A DNA stretch of 64,000 bases. Source: Sphingobium jiangsuense. GTDB taxonomy: Bacteria > Pseudomonadota > Alphaproteobacteria > Sphingomonadales > Sphingomonadaceae. The position numbers and the translations under genes were made by a program. Below are positions 31,276 through 39,827 of the stretch, in pieces (the stretch's first letter is position 1; every line of letters begins with the position of its first letter). Under the pieces are notes generated by a model. That model had not been told where the DNA came from and ran no database searches. It saw only the letters and a list, made by a program, of their open reading frames with translations. The stretch is taken from positions 48,289-112,288 of the forward strand of contig NZ_JACIDT010000013.1 in NCBI RefSeq assembly GCF_014196495.1, written 5' to 3'.

Positions 31276-31383
31276 GACTCATCTGCCTCTAGGAATTTCG
31301 ATGGGTCCAGATAGGAGCCGACGGCCGATCCCTCAATGTTTTTTTTGCATTTGCGCAAAAGTGGAGAGAGCTGCCCTGCAACC

Positions 31384-32643
31384 TCACAGCCGAAACGGCA
31401 GTTTATGGGCGTATAAGGCAAGCTCCCGAGCCGCGCGGTCACAAGCAGCGAAATGCTGCCCTTTCCCTGCTTCTTCGCCTTCCTCCAGCGGAGGGACCGA
31501 CATAGTTTCTTCGAACAGTGCGATCTGCCCGGCCCGATGGCGCACGCCGCTCTCCTGCCGACGACGCAGCGCGACAACAAGTTCGGGCACAGTCCGCACC
31601 ACCTCGCCAGCCAGCCAAAAGCGAACATCGGCAGGCGGATTGCTCAGGTCTGCTCCTTTACTAATCCCGCGTACATCGAAGAAGAAGCAGGGCCTTGGCC
31701 GAAGCAGAAACTCGTAGACTTGGCTGGACGCATCGCCAATATAGGCGTCGGCCGAAAGGGTATAGCTCATGTCGAACAGCGCGGGGCCGGCAAGATCGAC
31801 ATAGATATTGGCCGCAATCAGGCTGCTCGTCTTCCCGTGAGACAAGCCCTCGACATTCGGGCGTCTGCGCAGGCGATGATATTCCGGCGAATAATGCAGC
31901 TTTTTACGGAACAGCATGACATGGGGGGCGACGATCAGATTGCCCAGCGACGGGTCGTCGCGAAAGGCCGCGATCAACGCATTGCCATGCCTATACCAGG
32001 ACGACAGCAGCGGATCGAAATGCGGATTATAGAGGAAGGTCGGCATCCCATTGCCAAAGGGATCGACCCGGCGCGACAGATCGATGGTATCGAACTTGGG
32101 ATAGCCCACGATCCGCACCTGATTGCTGCTCGTCACGCCTTGCCTTATCATCTCATCGGCCACTTTGCGGCCACTTACCAGCATCAGATCGAAACCGCCC
32201 AGCGCCGGATGATAGGAAACATCGCGATCGCCTGCGCCATGGGGAATAAAGACGAAAGACGGGGATCTGTTCCCCAATTGCCGCTTCACCCAGAGGCAGG
32301 TCCGCTCGGGTGAAACCACAAGATCGCACCCGGCGAACAGATCGAGATGACGGCGCAACCGGGCAAGGCGATAGACCGGCGCCAGCTTGTTGACAGGCGC
32401 CAGCAATGCCTTTTCCAAGTCGGGCAGCGACAATTCATGCCAGTGCAGACACAGCGCGACATCCTCGCCCACCAGCGCCGCGACAGTGGCGGCAATGGTG
32501 GGTGTGCCGACGATTGCCAGCACCTCGTCCTGCGGTTGGGCGAGCGCATAGGCGCGCATCACGCCAGCAGTGTGCGCGATCTGATGCGCGGCGTCATGGT
32601 TGAACAGAAAGGCAATGCGCCTTGCCGCCTTCGCTTCGGTCAT
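31384..32643 (-). CDS. CDP-glycerol glycerophosphotransferase-like protein (TagF-type), copy 1
   Basis: A 419-residue protein resembling the glycosyltransferase-B domain of poly(glycerol phosphate) transferases. FVFIPHGAGDRD, IVGYPKFDTIDL and DAYIGDASSQVYEFLLRPRPCFFFD correspond to the HG, GYPK and D-SSxxYE motifs of the family. No membrane segment is evident, so it is probably a cytoplasmic or peripheral enzyme making a phosphate- or sugar-linked surface polymer. Paralogue of the next upstream gene, with ATGA overlap. Base composition is visibly less GC-rich than the flanks. Confidence 0.75.
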   Translation of the reverse strand: MTEAKAARRIAFLFNHDAAHQIAHTAGVMRAYALAQPQDEVLAIVGTPTIAATVAALVGEDVALCLHWHELSLPDLEKALLAPVNKLAPVYRLARLRRHLDLFAGCDLVVSPERTCLWVKRQLGNRSPSFVFIPHGAGDRDVSYHPALGGFDLMLVSGRKVADEMIRQGVTSSNQVRIVGYPKFDTIDLSRRVDPFGNGMPTFLYNPHFDPLLSSWYRHGNALIAAFRDDPSLGNLIVAPHVMLFRKKLHYSPEYHRLRRRPNVEGLSHGKTSSLIAANIYVDLAGPALFDMSYTLSADAYIGDASSQVYEFLLRPRPCFFFDVRGISKGADLSNPPADVRFWLAGEVVRTVPELVVALRRRQESGVRHRAGQIALFEETMSVPPLEEGEEAGKGQHFAACDRAARELALYAHKLPFRL

Positions 32644-33776
32644 GGGTCGACCCTGCCCTTTTCAAGATATTCGAGCAAGCTGTCGGCGGTATAGCGAATG
32701 GCGCCGCCTGGGGGCTGAAGCAGGCTGCTGCCGATAAAGGCTTTCTGCGCTTTCATATAGTGAGGATGCAATTCCTGCGCACGGCGAAGGGCGGGCATGA
32801 GATCATCAATATCTTCGACCACCTCACCGAGCGTCCAGAACCGGAAATGCGGATCGCCGCGCCATTCCACTTTATTGGGATTGAGAAATACACATGGGCG
32901 CGGATAGCGCAAAAACTCAGTAACCTGGCTCGACACATCGCCCAAATAGATGTCGGCTATTTGCGTATAACTGTTATCGAGGCAACGATCCGAGCCGGGA
33001 TCGATCAGGATCGACGGCGTACTACGCGCACGCCAGCGATCCTTCACGCTTTCACTGCGACGATGAAACATCTTAATATGAGGAGCGACAATAAGGTTGA
33101 ACATATCCTGCCGGGCAAATTGTGCGAGCAATGGCTCGATCCAAGGCCGCCAGGAACTGAGGTTCCTTATTTTGTGCGAATTATAGAGTACAATAGGCCG
33201 CTGTTCAGAGAAAAGCGGGGGCATGGAGCGTCCCAGCATTTCGACCGTCTCCAGCTTGGAATAGCCAGTGACGCGATACCCCCCCTCATGCAGGCACCCC
33301 AAGGCGCCATATCGTTCAAGATCCCCTTGCCCCGGCAACAACAGCAGATCAAATAGCCCCGCCTTCGCCTCGGAAGCAACCTGCCTGCCAACCGGTCCAT
33401 GAGGAATATAGACCAGCTTTGCCCACCGGAGGCGATCTCCCGCCAGTTGTGCTAAATTGCCCCCGACACGCTCCGACGAGACGACCATGTCATAGCCCAT
33501 CAACTCTTCCAGATTGGCTGCCAGCACCTGCTTTTTCGCAAGGCCGAGCAGGCGCGGCATCTGGATAAGCCTTGCCTTCCAATCGCGTTTCAGTCTTATG
33601 GCGTTAAGCGGCGGCTCCCCAAAAGCCGCGCAAATCCGTTCAACATGTCTGGGCATCGCCGGGTCATTATAATAAATATCGACCTCGACTCCTGGTTTCC
33701 GGCGCAGTTCCAAAGCAACCCCGGCGAGGTGATAGGCTTGATATGCTTCCGCAATGAATAGAAACGCAATTCGCAT
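32640..33776 (-). CDS. CDP-glycerol glycerophosphotransferase-like protein (TagF-type), copy 2
   Basis: A 378-residue paralogue of the neighbouring protein. The same motifs recur: VYIPHGPVGRQV, VTGYSKLETVEML and DIYLGDVSSQVTEFLRYPRPCVFLN, then the HFRFWTLGEVV segment matching RFWLAGEVV in copy 1. The two genes overlap by ATGA, which suggests a heteromeric or sequential pair. The start lies 41 bp from the divergent flippase start. Actual donor and acceptor unknown. Confidence 0.75.
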   Translation of the reverse strand: MRIAFLFIAEAYQAYHLAGVALELRRKPGVEVDIYYNDPAMPRHVERICAAFGEPPLNAIRLKRDWKARLIQMPRLLGLAKKQVLAANLEELMGYDMVVSSERVGGNLAQLAGDRLRWAKLVYIPHGPVGRQVASEAKAGLFDLLLLPGQGDLERYGALGCLHEGGYRVTGYSKLETVEMLGRSMPPLFSEQRPIVLYNSHKIRNLSSWRPWIEPLLAQFARQDMFNLIVAPHIKMFHRRSESVKDRWRARSTPSILIDPGSDRCLDNSYTQIADIYLGDVSSQVTEFLRYPRPCVFLNPNKVEWRGDPHFRFWTLGEVVEDIDDLMPALRRAQELHPHYMKAQKAFIGSSLLQPPGGAIRYTADSLLEYLEKGRVDP

Positions 33777-33817
33777 GATGGCTTCGCCTTATAAAAGCAG
33801 CGGAGGAAATTGACAGG

Positions 33818-35203
33818 ATGATAATTTCCCGCCTCTTCCGGGGCGTCCCCGGACAAGACAAGACAGGCAAGACCCCCGGCCCGCTTTCGAAAGTCGGCCA
33901 GAATCTGGCTTGGCTCCTTGCGGGCAAGGGGCTGGGCGCTATCCTCTCGATCCTCTATCTGGGGCTGGCGACCCGCATATTGGGGCCAGCCGGTTTCGGC
34001 CAGTTCGCGCTCATTTTCGGCCTTGCCCAGACCATCAGCGGAATCGCCTCCTTCCAGTCATGGCGCCTCATCGTCCTCTACGGCCATGACACGGGGACGA
34101 TCGATACTGGATTGAAGGAGACCGCATGCAAAGACGGGGTCGGTATTGGCCCGGCTTCCCACTCCATCGATGCCATCGCCAATTTCGGCTTCAAACTCGA
34201 CCTCACCGCCGCGACGATCGGCTGCGTGCTGGCAGCCATCGGCGTGCATTTTCTTGCCGAACCGATCGGCTGGGACCAACAACTGACACGGACTGCGATG
34301 ATCTTCGCGGTTATCACGCTACTGGCTATCCGATCGAGTGCGGTCGGAATATTGCGCCTTTACGACCGGTTCCGCGATGGCGCAGCCGCCGATGCGGTCA
34401 TGCCGCTTACCCGCATGGTCGGCGCGATGATTGCCGCCCTCTTCTTCCCTACCGTCACAGGCTTTCTCGTGGCGTGGGCGGCCTCGGAGGTGACGACCGC
34501 CATTGCCTATTGGTGGATGGTCAATCGCAACACGCCGGTGCGCATCCATCCGTGGAGTTCACCTTCGATGCGATCCGTTATCAAGCAACATCCCGGCATC
34601 ATCCACTTTGCGTTGGTCACCAATGCAGGGTCGACACTGACCGCCCTCATTCAAAATCTGCCGCTACTGGCTATCGGCGCGTTCACCACCCCAATGCTTG
34701 CCGGACTCTACCGGCTCGCCAACCAACTGGCACAGGCAATGATGCGGATCGCCGATATGCTGAGCCGCGCCGTTTATCCGGAACTGGCTAAGATACGTGC
34801 CCATCAGGGGCAGGATGCCGCGCACGATCTCACGCGCCGGACGACATTGCTGGCGCTGATCGGCGGGATCGTGGTGCTGCTGCTTACGATTTTCGCAGGC
34901 AAGTTAGCCATCAGAATAGTTGCCGGGCCGCAATTCGTCGCTGCCTATCCGATCCTGATCCTGCTCGGCGTGGGAGTTGCGATCGAACTGGCTGGGGTGG
35001 CTCTGGAACCGATGCTCACCGCTAGCAACCGGGCGGGACGGGTGCTCGCTATCCGCATGATTGCTACGCTGGCGCTGGCGGGAGCGCTGGCCATATTGCT
35101 GCCGCACTATGGCGTGATCGGTGCAGGATGGGCGACCTTGATCGCTTCGGCAATCTCACTGGCTCTGTTCACCATTTCAGTGCGACGCTTGCGCACGAGG
35201 TGA
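33818..35203 (+). CDS. Wzx/MATE-like polysaccharide flippase
   Basis: A 461-residue polytopic membrane protein with about twelve hydrophobic helices. The oligosaccharide-flippase start is ILYLGLATRILGPAGFGQFALI, and LPLLAIGAFTTPMLAGLYRLANQLAQ is typical of the family. It would move a lipid-linked polymer unit to the outer face of the inner membrane. GGAGG lies 11 bp before the ATG. Divergent from the two TagF-like genes, with which it probably forms one surface-polymer unit. No polymerase (Wzy) or initiating transferase is adjacent. Confidence 0.85.
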   Translation: MIISRLFRGVPGQDKTGKTPGPLSKVGQNLAWLLAGKGLGAILSILYLGLATRILGPAGFGQFALIFGLAQTISGIASFQSWRLIVLYGHDTGTIDTGLKETACKDGVGIGPASHSIDAIANFGFKLDLTAATIGCVLAAIGVHFLAEPIGWDQQLTRTAMIFAVITLLAIRSSAVGILRLYDRFRDGAAADAVMPLTRMVGAMIAALFFPTVTGFLVAWAASEVTTAIAYWWMVNRNTPVRIHPWSSPSMRSVIKQHPGIIHFALVTNAGSTLTALIQNLPLLAIGAFTTPMLAGLYRLANQLAQAMMRIADMLSRAVYPELAKIRAHQGQDAAHDLTRRTTLLALIGGIVVLLLTIFAGKLAIRIVAGPQFVAAYPILILLGVGVAIELAGVALEPMLTASNRAGRVLAIRMIATLALAGALAILLPHYGVIGAGWATLIASAISLALFTISVRRLRTR

Positions 35204-35293
35204 TCTGGGAACGATTTCGAAGAAAGCGAAATCACCTGTCATCCAGAATATCAACTGAATTCACGGACTGTTCGGCTATACCGTCAGTCACCT

Positions 35294-35680
35294 TCAGCAG
35301 GCGCAGCCCGTCTGGCTGTCCGCGCGGATGTTCAGCATATGCGCGATCGCGACCAGCGACACGCCCAATACCGTCAGCACGGATTCGCTCACGCCATGGG
35401 GCACCAGCAGCGCCGAGCCCATCACCGCCAGCCCGATGCCCCCGGTCACCAGCGGGAAAAGCGCGCGATGGCGGCGCAATCCCGCGCCCAGCGCGACGGC
35501 GCCGATCAGGATCGCCAGCGCCAGCCCCACCTCGTGGATGATCGGCGCGGCGAAGAAATGCCCCAATGAAGAGAGCGCGCCCAGCAGCAGCACGGTCGCC
35601 ACGCAATGCACCGCGCACAGGGCGGACAGGCCAATCGCAAGGCGATCGAGGCGCACGCGGTTTTTGGCGGTATTCAGCAT
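35294..35680 (-). CDS. MerC-domain membrane protein
   Basis: A 128-residue protein with four hydrophobic segments. The first contains the MerC-type pair in LSALCAVHCVATVL, and the C terminus ends in CxC (TGCAC). MerC proteins carry mercuric or other soft metal ions across the inner membrane. No merA, merR or merP is nearby, so a general thiophilic-metal or unknown role is more likely than mercury resistance. The start at 35680 (MLNTAKNRVRLDRLAIG) is preferred over 35725. Convergent with the flippase gene. Confidence 0.8.
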   Translation of the reverse strand: MLNTAKNRVRLDRLAIGLSALCAVHCVATVLLLGALSSLGHFFAAPIIHEVGLALAILIGAVALGAGLRRHRALFPLVTGGIGLAVMGSALLVPHGVSESVLTVLGVSLVAIAHMLNIRADSQTGCAC

Positions 35681-35814
35681 GGAGACTCCATCATCGGCCC
35701 TGTCCCTATAGGCCCGTCGCCGCAAAGATACAATATATCATCATCTCCCCCATGGTACAATCTGTCCGGGCAGGCAGTCTTGCAAAGCGCCGAAGGGAAG
35801 CGCATGGGATCGTC

Positions 35815-36888
35815 ATGGCTACGTCATCCCCGCTTTCATCCGCGCAGATCCCGCGTGCCACCGCCCGCCCGCGCCAGTTGGCGAACTGGCTGCTCGCGGT
35901 CGCCGCGCTGGTCGTCATCATGGTGGTGGTGGGCGGCATCACCCGCCTCACCGAATCCGGCCTGTCCATCACCGAATGGAAGCCGGTGACCGGCGCCCTG
36001 CCCCCGCTGTCGCAGGAGCAATGGCTGGAGGAATTCCGCAAATATCAGCAGATTCCCGAATATCAGCAGATCAACCGGGGCATGAGCCTGGAGGATTTCA
36101 AGTTCATCTTCTTCTGGGAATGGTCGCACCGATTGCTCGGCCGGCTGATCGGACTCGCCTTCGCGCTGCCGTTGATCTGGTTCGCGGCCCGGCGCGCCAT
36201 TCCGCGCGGCTATGGCCCGCGCCTCGTCGTGCTGCTGGCGCTGGGCGGGCTGCAAGGCGCGATCGGCTGGTGGATGGTGGCTTCAGGGCTGGTCGACCGC
36301 ACGGACGTCAGCCATTACCGCCTCGCCGTCCACCTGCTGACCGCGCTGCTCATCGTCGCCGGGCTGGTCTGGACCGCACTGGATCTCCTTGACCTGAACC
36401 GGGACGCATCCGCCCGCCCGGCGCGGCTTACCCCCTTCGCGCTGCTCGCCGCGCTCGTCCTCTTCGTGCAGTTGATGTGGGGAGCCTATGTCGCGGGCCT
36501 CAATGCGGGCTATGTGGCGAGCGACTGGCCGCTGATGAACGATCATCTCGTGCCGGAGGGGATAAGCTGGCACGGCTCGCTCTGGGCCACGATCAGTTCC
36601 GATCCCTATCTCATCCATTTCTTCCATCGCTGGTGGGCGTGGGTCGCGGCGCTGGCGCTGATCCTGCTCGCGCGCCGGGCCAGGAAGGCCGGGGATCGCG
36701 GCGCGTCGATCGCCCTCAATGCGCTGGTCGGGCTGCAGATCCTGCTCGGCATCGCGACGGTGTTGAGCGGCATCGACCTGCCGCTGGCGGTCGCGCATCA
36801 GGGCGTGGGCGCGCTGGTCGTGGCGGCGACGAGCTGGGCCGCGCACAGCATCGGGCGGCGCCGCTCGTCCGGAAGGCTTGCGGCATGA
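35815..36888 (+). CDS. ctaA: Heme A synthase (COX15/CtaA)
   Basis: Oxidises the C8 methyl of heme O to give heme A for aa3-type cytochrome oxidase. 357 residues with eight predicted helices. Motifs GGITRLTESGLSITEWKPVTG, FKFIFFWEWSHRLLGRLIG (heme-ligand His) and, in the second half, HFFHRWWAWVAAL and VAHQGVGALVVA. An in-frame ATG at 35752 would add 21 basic residues; 35815 fits the family better. Coupled by ATGA to cutA. Confidence 0.93.
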   Translation: MATSSPLSSAQIPRATARPRQLANWLLAVAALVVIMVVVGGITRLTESGLSITEWKPVTGALPPLSQEQWLEEFRKYQQIPEYQQINRGMSLEDFKFIFFWEWSHRLLGRLIGLAFALPLIWFAARRAIPRGYGPRLVVLLALGGLQGAIGWWMVASGLVDRTDVSHYRLAVHLLTALLIVAGLVWTALDLLDLNRDASARPARLTPFALLAALVLFVQLMWGAYVAGLNAGYVASDWPLMNDHLVPEGISWHGSLWATISSDPYLIHFFHRWWAWVAALALILLARRARKAGDRGASIALNALVGLQILLGIATVLSGIDLPLAVAHQGVGALVVAATSWAAHSIGRRRSSGRLAA

Positions 36889-37205
36889 GCGGCCTCGCCC
36901 TCGTCTACACCGTCTTTCCCGACGAGGAGTCGGCGCGGGCCGCCGCCCGCTCCGCCCTGCATGACGGGCTGGCCGCCTGCGCCAATATCCTCGCGCCCTG
37001 CACCTCGCTTTACGAATGGGAGGGCGAGGTGCGGGAAAGCGTAGAGATACCGGTGCTTCTCAAGACCACGGCCGCGCGCGCCGATGCGCTGATCGAGCGG
37101 GTCGAGGCGATGCATCCCTATGAGGTGCCGGCCATCCTCTCCTGGCCCGTCGTGCGCGCGCCCCATGCCTTCGCCAAGTGGGTGAACGACCAGACCCATT
37201 GGTGA
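36885..37205 (+). CDS. cutA: Divalent-cation tolerance protein CutA
   Basis: A small trimeric ferredoxin-like protein of 106 residues. Family features: VYTVFPDEESARAAARSAL, LAACANILAPCTSLYEWEGEV, and the C-terminal HPYEVPAILSWPV. Linked to copper tolerance in some bacteria, but its molecular role is not settled. Overlaps the end of ctaA by ATGA, so it is read from the same transcript. Confidence 0.93.
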   Translation: MSGLALVYTVFPDEESARAAARSALHDGLAACANILAPCTSLYEWEGEVRESVEIPVLLKTTAARADALIERVEAMHPYEVPAILSWPVVRAPHAFAKWVNDQTHW

Positions 37206-37244
37206 GTGGTATTATTTTACCCGTCCAAACAGGCGCGCTTTTGC

Positions 37245-37273
37245 TTGACTTTGCCCCTGTCAAAGGTCATTAG
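37245..37273 (+). promoter_or_regulatory. Housekeeping promoter of rplM-rpsI
   Basis: TTGACT (37245-37250), 17-bp spacer, CATTAG (37268-37273), about 60 bp before the rplM start. TTGAC-N9-GTCAA inside it is also an inverted repeat. Confidence 0.6.
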
Positions 37274-37333
37274 CGCCCATCTTCTCCGGCCATGACGGCA
37301 CGGGGGCTTTGTTCAATCAGGAGTTTTCGGGCC

Positions 37334-37813
37334 ATGAAGGCGCTGATGAAAACGACCAAGCCGGCCACCCCGGCAACGGTAGAAAAGAAGTGGGTGCTTA
37401 TCGACGCAGACGGCCTCGTCGTCGGCCGCGTCGCATCCATCGTCGCCAATATCCTGCGCGGCAAGCACAAGCCGAGCTTCACCCCGCACGTCGATTGCGG
37501 TGACAATGTCATCATTATCAACGCCGCCAAGGTGAAGTTCACCGGGCGCAAGCTGACCGACAAGGTCTATTACAAGCACACCGGCTATGCCGGCGGCATC
37601 AAGGCGATCACGCCGCAGAAGGTTCTGGAAGGCCGCTTCCCGGAGCGCGTTCTGGAAAAGGCGATCGAACGCATGATCCCGCGCGGTCCGCTCGGTCGCC
37701 AGCAGATGCGCAACCTGCGCGTCTTCGCCGGGGCGGAGCATGCCCATGAAGCCCAGAACCCGGAAGTGCTCGACATCGCTTCCCGCAACCGCAAGAACAA
37801 GGTGGGTGCATAA
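37334..37813 (+). CDS. rplM: 50S ribosomal protein L13
   Basis: 159 residues. The N terminus [20 protein letters not shown], with an extended lead as in sphingomonads, is followed by [25 protein letters not shown], then [30 protein letters not shown] and [18 protein letters not shown]. All L13 signatures are present. First gene of the usual rplM-rpsI pair, ending in a TAATG overlap with rpsI. An ATG at 37346 is an alternative start. Confidence 0.97.
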   Translation: MKALMKTTKPATPATVEKKWVLIDADGLVVGRVASIVANILRGKHKPSFTPHVDCGDNVIIINAAKVKFTGRKLTDKVYYKHTGYAGGIKAITPQKVLEGRFPERVLEKAIERMIPRGPLGRQQMRNLRVFAGAEHAHEAQNPEVLDIASRNRKNKVGA

Positions 37814-38346
37814 TGACCGATAATCGTCAGTCCCTTTCCGACCTGGGCAACCTGACCGCCGGCGCGCCTGCCGCCGAAGCGGCGACGGCCGACGTTGCCG
37901 CCGCGCCCGCGGCCCCCGTCGTCTCGGAAACCCCGCTGCGCCAGCAGGAACTCGACAAGTTCGGCCGCGCCTACGCGACCGGCCGCCGCAAGGATGCCGT
38001 CGCCCGCGTGTGGGTGAAGCCCGGCACCGGCAAGGTCACGGTCAACGGCCGCGACCAGGAAGTCTATTTCGCGCGTCCGACGCTGCGCCTCATCATCAAC
38101 CAGCCTTTCTCGGTCACCGACCGCGAGGGCCAGTATGATGTGATCTGCACCGTCAAGGGCGGCGGCCTTTCCGGCCAGGCCGGTGCGGTCAAGCACGGCA
38201 TCGCCCAGGCGCTGACCAAATATGAGCCCGCGCTGCGTCCCGCCGTGAAGCGCGAAGGCTTCCTGACCCGCGACAGCCGCACGGTCGAGCGCAAGAAGTA
38301 CGGCCGCGCCAAGGCCCGCCGCAGCTTCCAGTTCTCGAAGCGCTGA
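37813..38346 (+). CDS. rpsI: 30S ribosomal protein S9
   Basis: 177 residues, longer than the 130 of E. coli because of an Ala-rich N-terminal extension of about 50 residues, as is common in alphaproteobacteria. The core runs from [21 protein letters not shown] to the basic C terminus [18 protein letters not shown], whose tail reaches the P-site tRNA. Overlaps the rplM stop (TAATG) and is followed by a clear terminator. Confidence 0.97.
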   Translation: MTDNRQSLSDLGNLTAGAPAAEAATADVAAAPAAPVVSETPLRQQELDKFGRAYATGRRKDAVARVWVKPGTGKVTVNGRDQEVYFARPTLRLIINQPFSVTDREGQYDVICTVKGGGLSGQAGAVKHGIAQALTKYEPALRPAVKREGFLTRDSRTVERKKYGRAKARRSFQFSKR

Positions 38347-38373
38347 TCGGGCTTCGCCTCTATCCTTCAAGCG

Positions 38374-38404
38374 AAGGGGTCGGGTTCCGGCCCCTTTTCT
38401 TTTT
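38374..38404 (+). terminator. Intrinsic terminator of rplM-rpsI
   Basis: Stem GGGGTCGG/CCGGCCCC (38376-38383 with 38387-38394) closed by A-T pairs, 3-nt loop, followed by TTTTCTTTTT. 28 bp after the rpsI stop. Confidence 0.88.
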
Positions 38405-38476
38405 GGCGGATTATGGGGCGTGCGGGGCAACTGCGACGGCTATGTGCATCCTCCGCCTTCCCATCGATGATTGAAA

Positions 38477-38598
38477 TTCACGCGGAGACGCGAAGGCATT
38501 AAGGCGAGGCAACTCCATTGTTCTCATCCGACACCCCTGCAAGGCAGGGCGCGCCCACCGCTCAATCTCCACTCCGCGCCTCCGCGTCTCCGTGCGAA
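38477..38598. repeat. Inverted repeat, family B, copy 1
   Basis: TTCACGCGGAGACGCGAAGG at 38477-38496 faces CTCCGCGCCTCCGCGTCTCC and GTGCGAA at 38572-38598. This forms a large imperfect palindrome in the 600-bp gap between rpsI and the racemase gene. The second copy is at 58283-58434. Confidence 0.65.
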
Positions 38599-38699
38599 AC
38601 CCAGTCCACGCGGCAACGGGTTGTTGCGCCACCAATGGTCGCAACCCGCTATTCAGCAGGCGATGGACTACATGCGACGATCACCTTTTGAGGGTCCGT

Positions 38700-38744
38700 T
38701 ATATCCGCAAGCAGACTGCGACCATGCAGATGCTTGCGGATATA
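38700..38744. repeat. Perfect 14-bp inverted repeat with nested stem
   Basis: TATATCCGCAAGCA (38700-38713) and TGCTTGCGGATATA (38731-38744) enclose CTGC/GCAG, giving a 45-bp near-continuous hairpin. There is no T run. Lies between repeat families B and A; no gene is seen in 38405-38947. Confidence 0.6.
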
Positions 38745-38762
38745 AGCTGACATAGGAAACCC

Positions 38763-38863
38763 GTGCGGGCTGAACTTGTCGAAGCCCTGCCCTTTTGGAG
38801 GAACAGCCGCCCTTCGGGTCGACAAGCCTGTCCTGAGCGTGTCGAAGGGCTCAGGGCGAACGA
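38763..38863. repeat. Dispersed palindromic repeat, family A, full copy
   Basis: GTGCGGGCTGAACTTGTCGA plus AGCCCTGC on the left faces GCCCTTCGGGTCGACAAGCC and a further CGTGTCGAAGGGCTCAGGGCG arm on the right. Compare 51848-51937 and the half-copy at 551-580. Confidence 0.65.
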
Positions 38864-38947
38864 GGGTGAGACGTAGCGATTCAGCCCGAATGGAGGTAGA
38901 ATTCGCCTTCCATCGTCCAGTAACCGCTCGCTCTCCCGGCTCAGCGC

Positions 38948-39637
38948 TTACCCCAGAATAAAATCAATCCCCGCCTCGGCATGGATCGACATGGAATCGT
39001 AGATCGGCAGCAGGTTGGCGCGCACGTCGACGATCATCTCAAGCTCGGTGCAGGCCAGCACCACCGCCTGCACCTGCTGCTTGGCGATGTCGGCCAACTC
39101 CGATTTCATGAACCGCTCCGACTCCCGGCTCACCTTGCCGTGGACCAGTTCCTCATAGACGATGCGGTCCACCTTTTCCGCCAGTTCCATGTCCGGCGGC
39201 AGCAACGACACGCCGTAGGAGACGAGGCTCTGGCGGTAGAATTTCTCCGCCATCACGTTGCGCGTGCCGATGATCGCGGCGGTCTTGATGCCGTCCGCCT
39301 TCATCCGCGCGCCCACCGCCTCGGCGATGTGGATCAGCGGGATGCCGACCGCGTCGCTGATGCGCCGGTCGATCGCGTGCATGCTGTTCGCGCACACCAT
39401 CAGCCCCTGCGCCCCGGCGGCCTCGAGGCGCCGCGCCGCGGCAACCAGTTCGCTGCCCGCGCAATCCCAATCCTCCATCGAGGTGCAGGCCGCGATGGTG
39501 GCGAAATCGAGGCTCTCGATGACCAGCGGCGCGCTGTGCAGGCCGCCCTTGCGCTTCGCGACCCCTTCATTGATGATCTGGTAATAGCGCGCAGTCGATC
39601 CCCAACTCAAACCGCCGATCAGCCCCAATTTCTTCAT
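38948..39637 (-). CDS. Aspartate/glutamate racemase family protein
   Basis: 229 residues. The N terminus MKKLGLIGGLSWGSTARYYQ, the first catalytic Cys in GLMVCANSMHAI and the second in VVLACTELEMIV are in the positions of the cofactor-independent two-cysteine racemases (RacX/YgeA type). Probably interconverts D- and L-amino acids; the substrate could be aspartate or broad. A stand-alone gene between the repeat-rich gap and the ftsH terminator. Confidence 0.88.
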   Translation of the reverse strand: MKKLGLIGGLSWGSTARYYQIINEGVAKRKGGLHSAPLVIESLDFATIAACTSMEDWDCAGSELVAAARRLEAAGAQGLMVCANSMHAIDRRISDAVGIPLIHIAEAVGARMKADGIKTAAIIGTRNVMAEKFYRQSLVSYGVSLLPPDMELAEKVDRIVYEELVHGKVSRESERFMKSELADIAKQQVQAVVLACTELEMIVDVRANLLPIYDSMSIHAEAGIDFILG

Positions 39638-39741
39638 TCACCGTTCCGTTTGCATGATCGCCCGGCCAGCGCGCGATTCTTCCCTGATATGGGCTATCCT
39701 TGTCACACGTCGCCTGCCCATTGCAAGGACGCCGCTCGCAA

Positions 39742-39777
39742 GAAAAGGCCCGTCCATCCGCTCGGGATGCACGGGCC
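39742..39777 (-). terminator. Intrinsic terminator after ftsH
   Basis: Minus strand: a 13-bp stem with one mismatch (39747-39759 with 39765-39777, 5-nt loop) followed by TTTTCTT. Lies about 50 bp beyond the ftsH stop. Confidence 0.75.
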
Positions 39778-39827
39778 CTGATCCTGTCATCCGCCGGGCG
39801 GGCCTTCCGGCCCGCGGCGGCCTTGCT

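Noticed and set aside
35294..35680. Mercury resistance locus
   Set aside because: Only a MerC-domain protein is present; merR, merA, merT and merP are absent.
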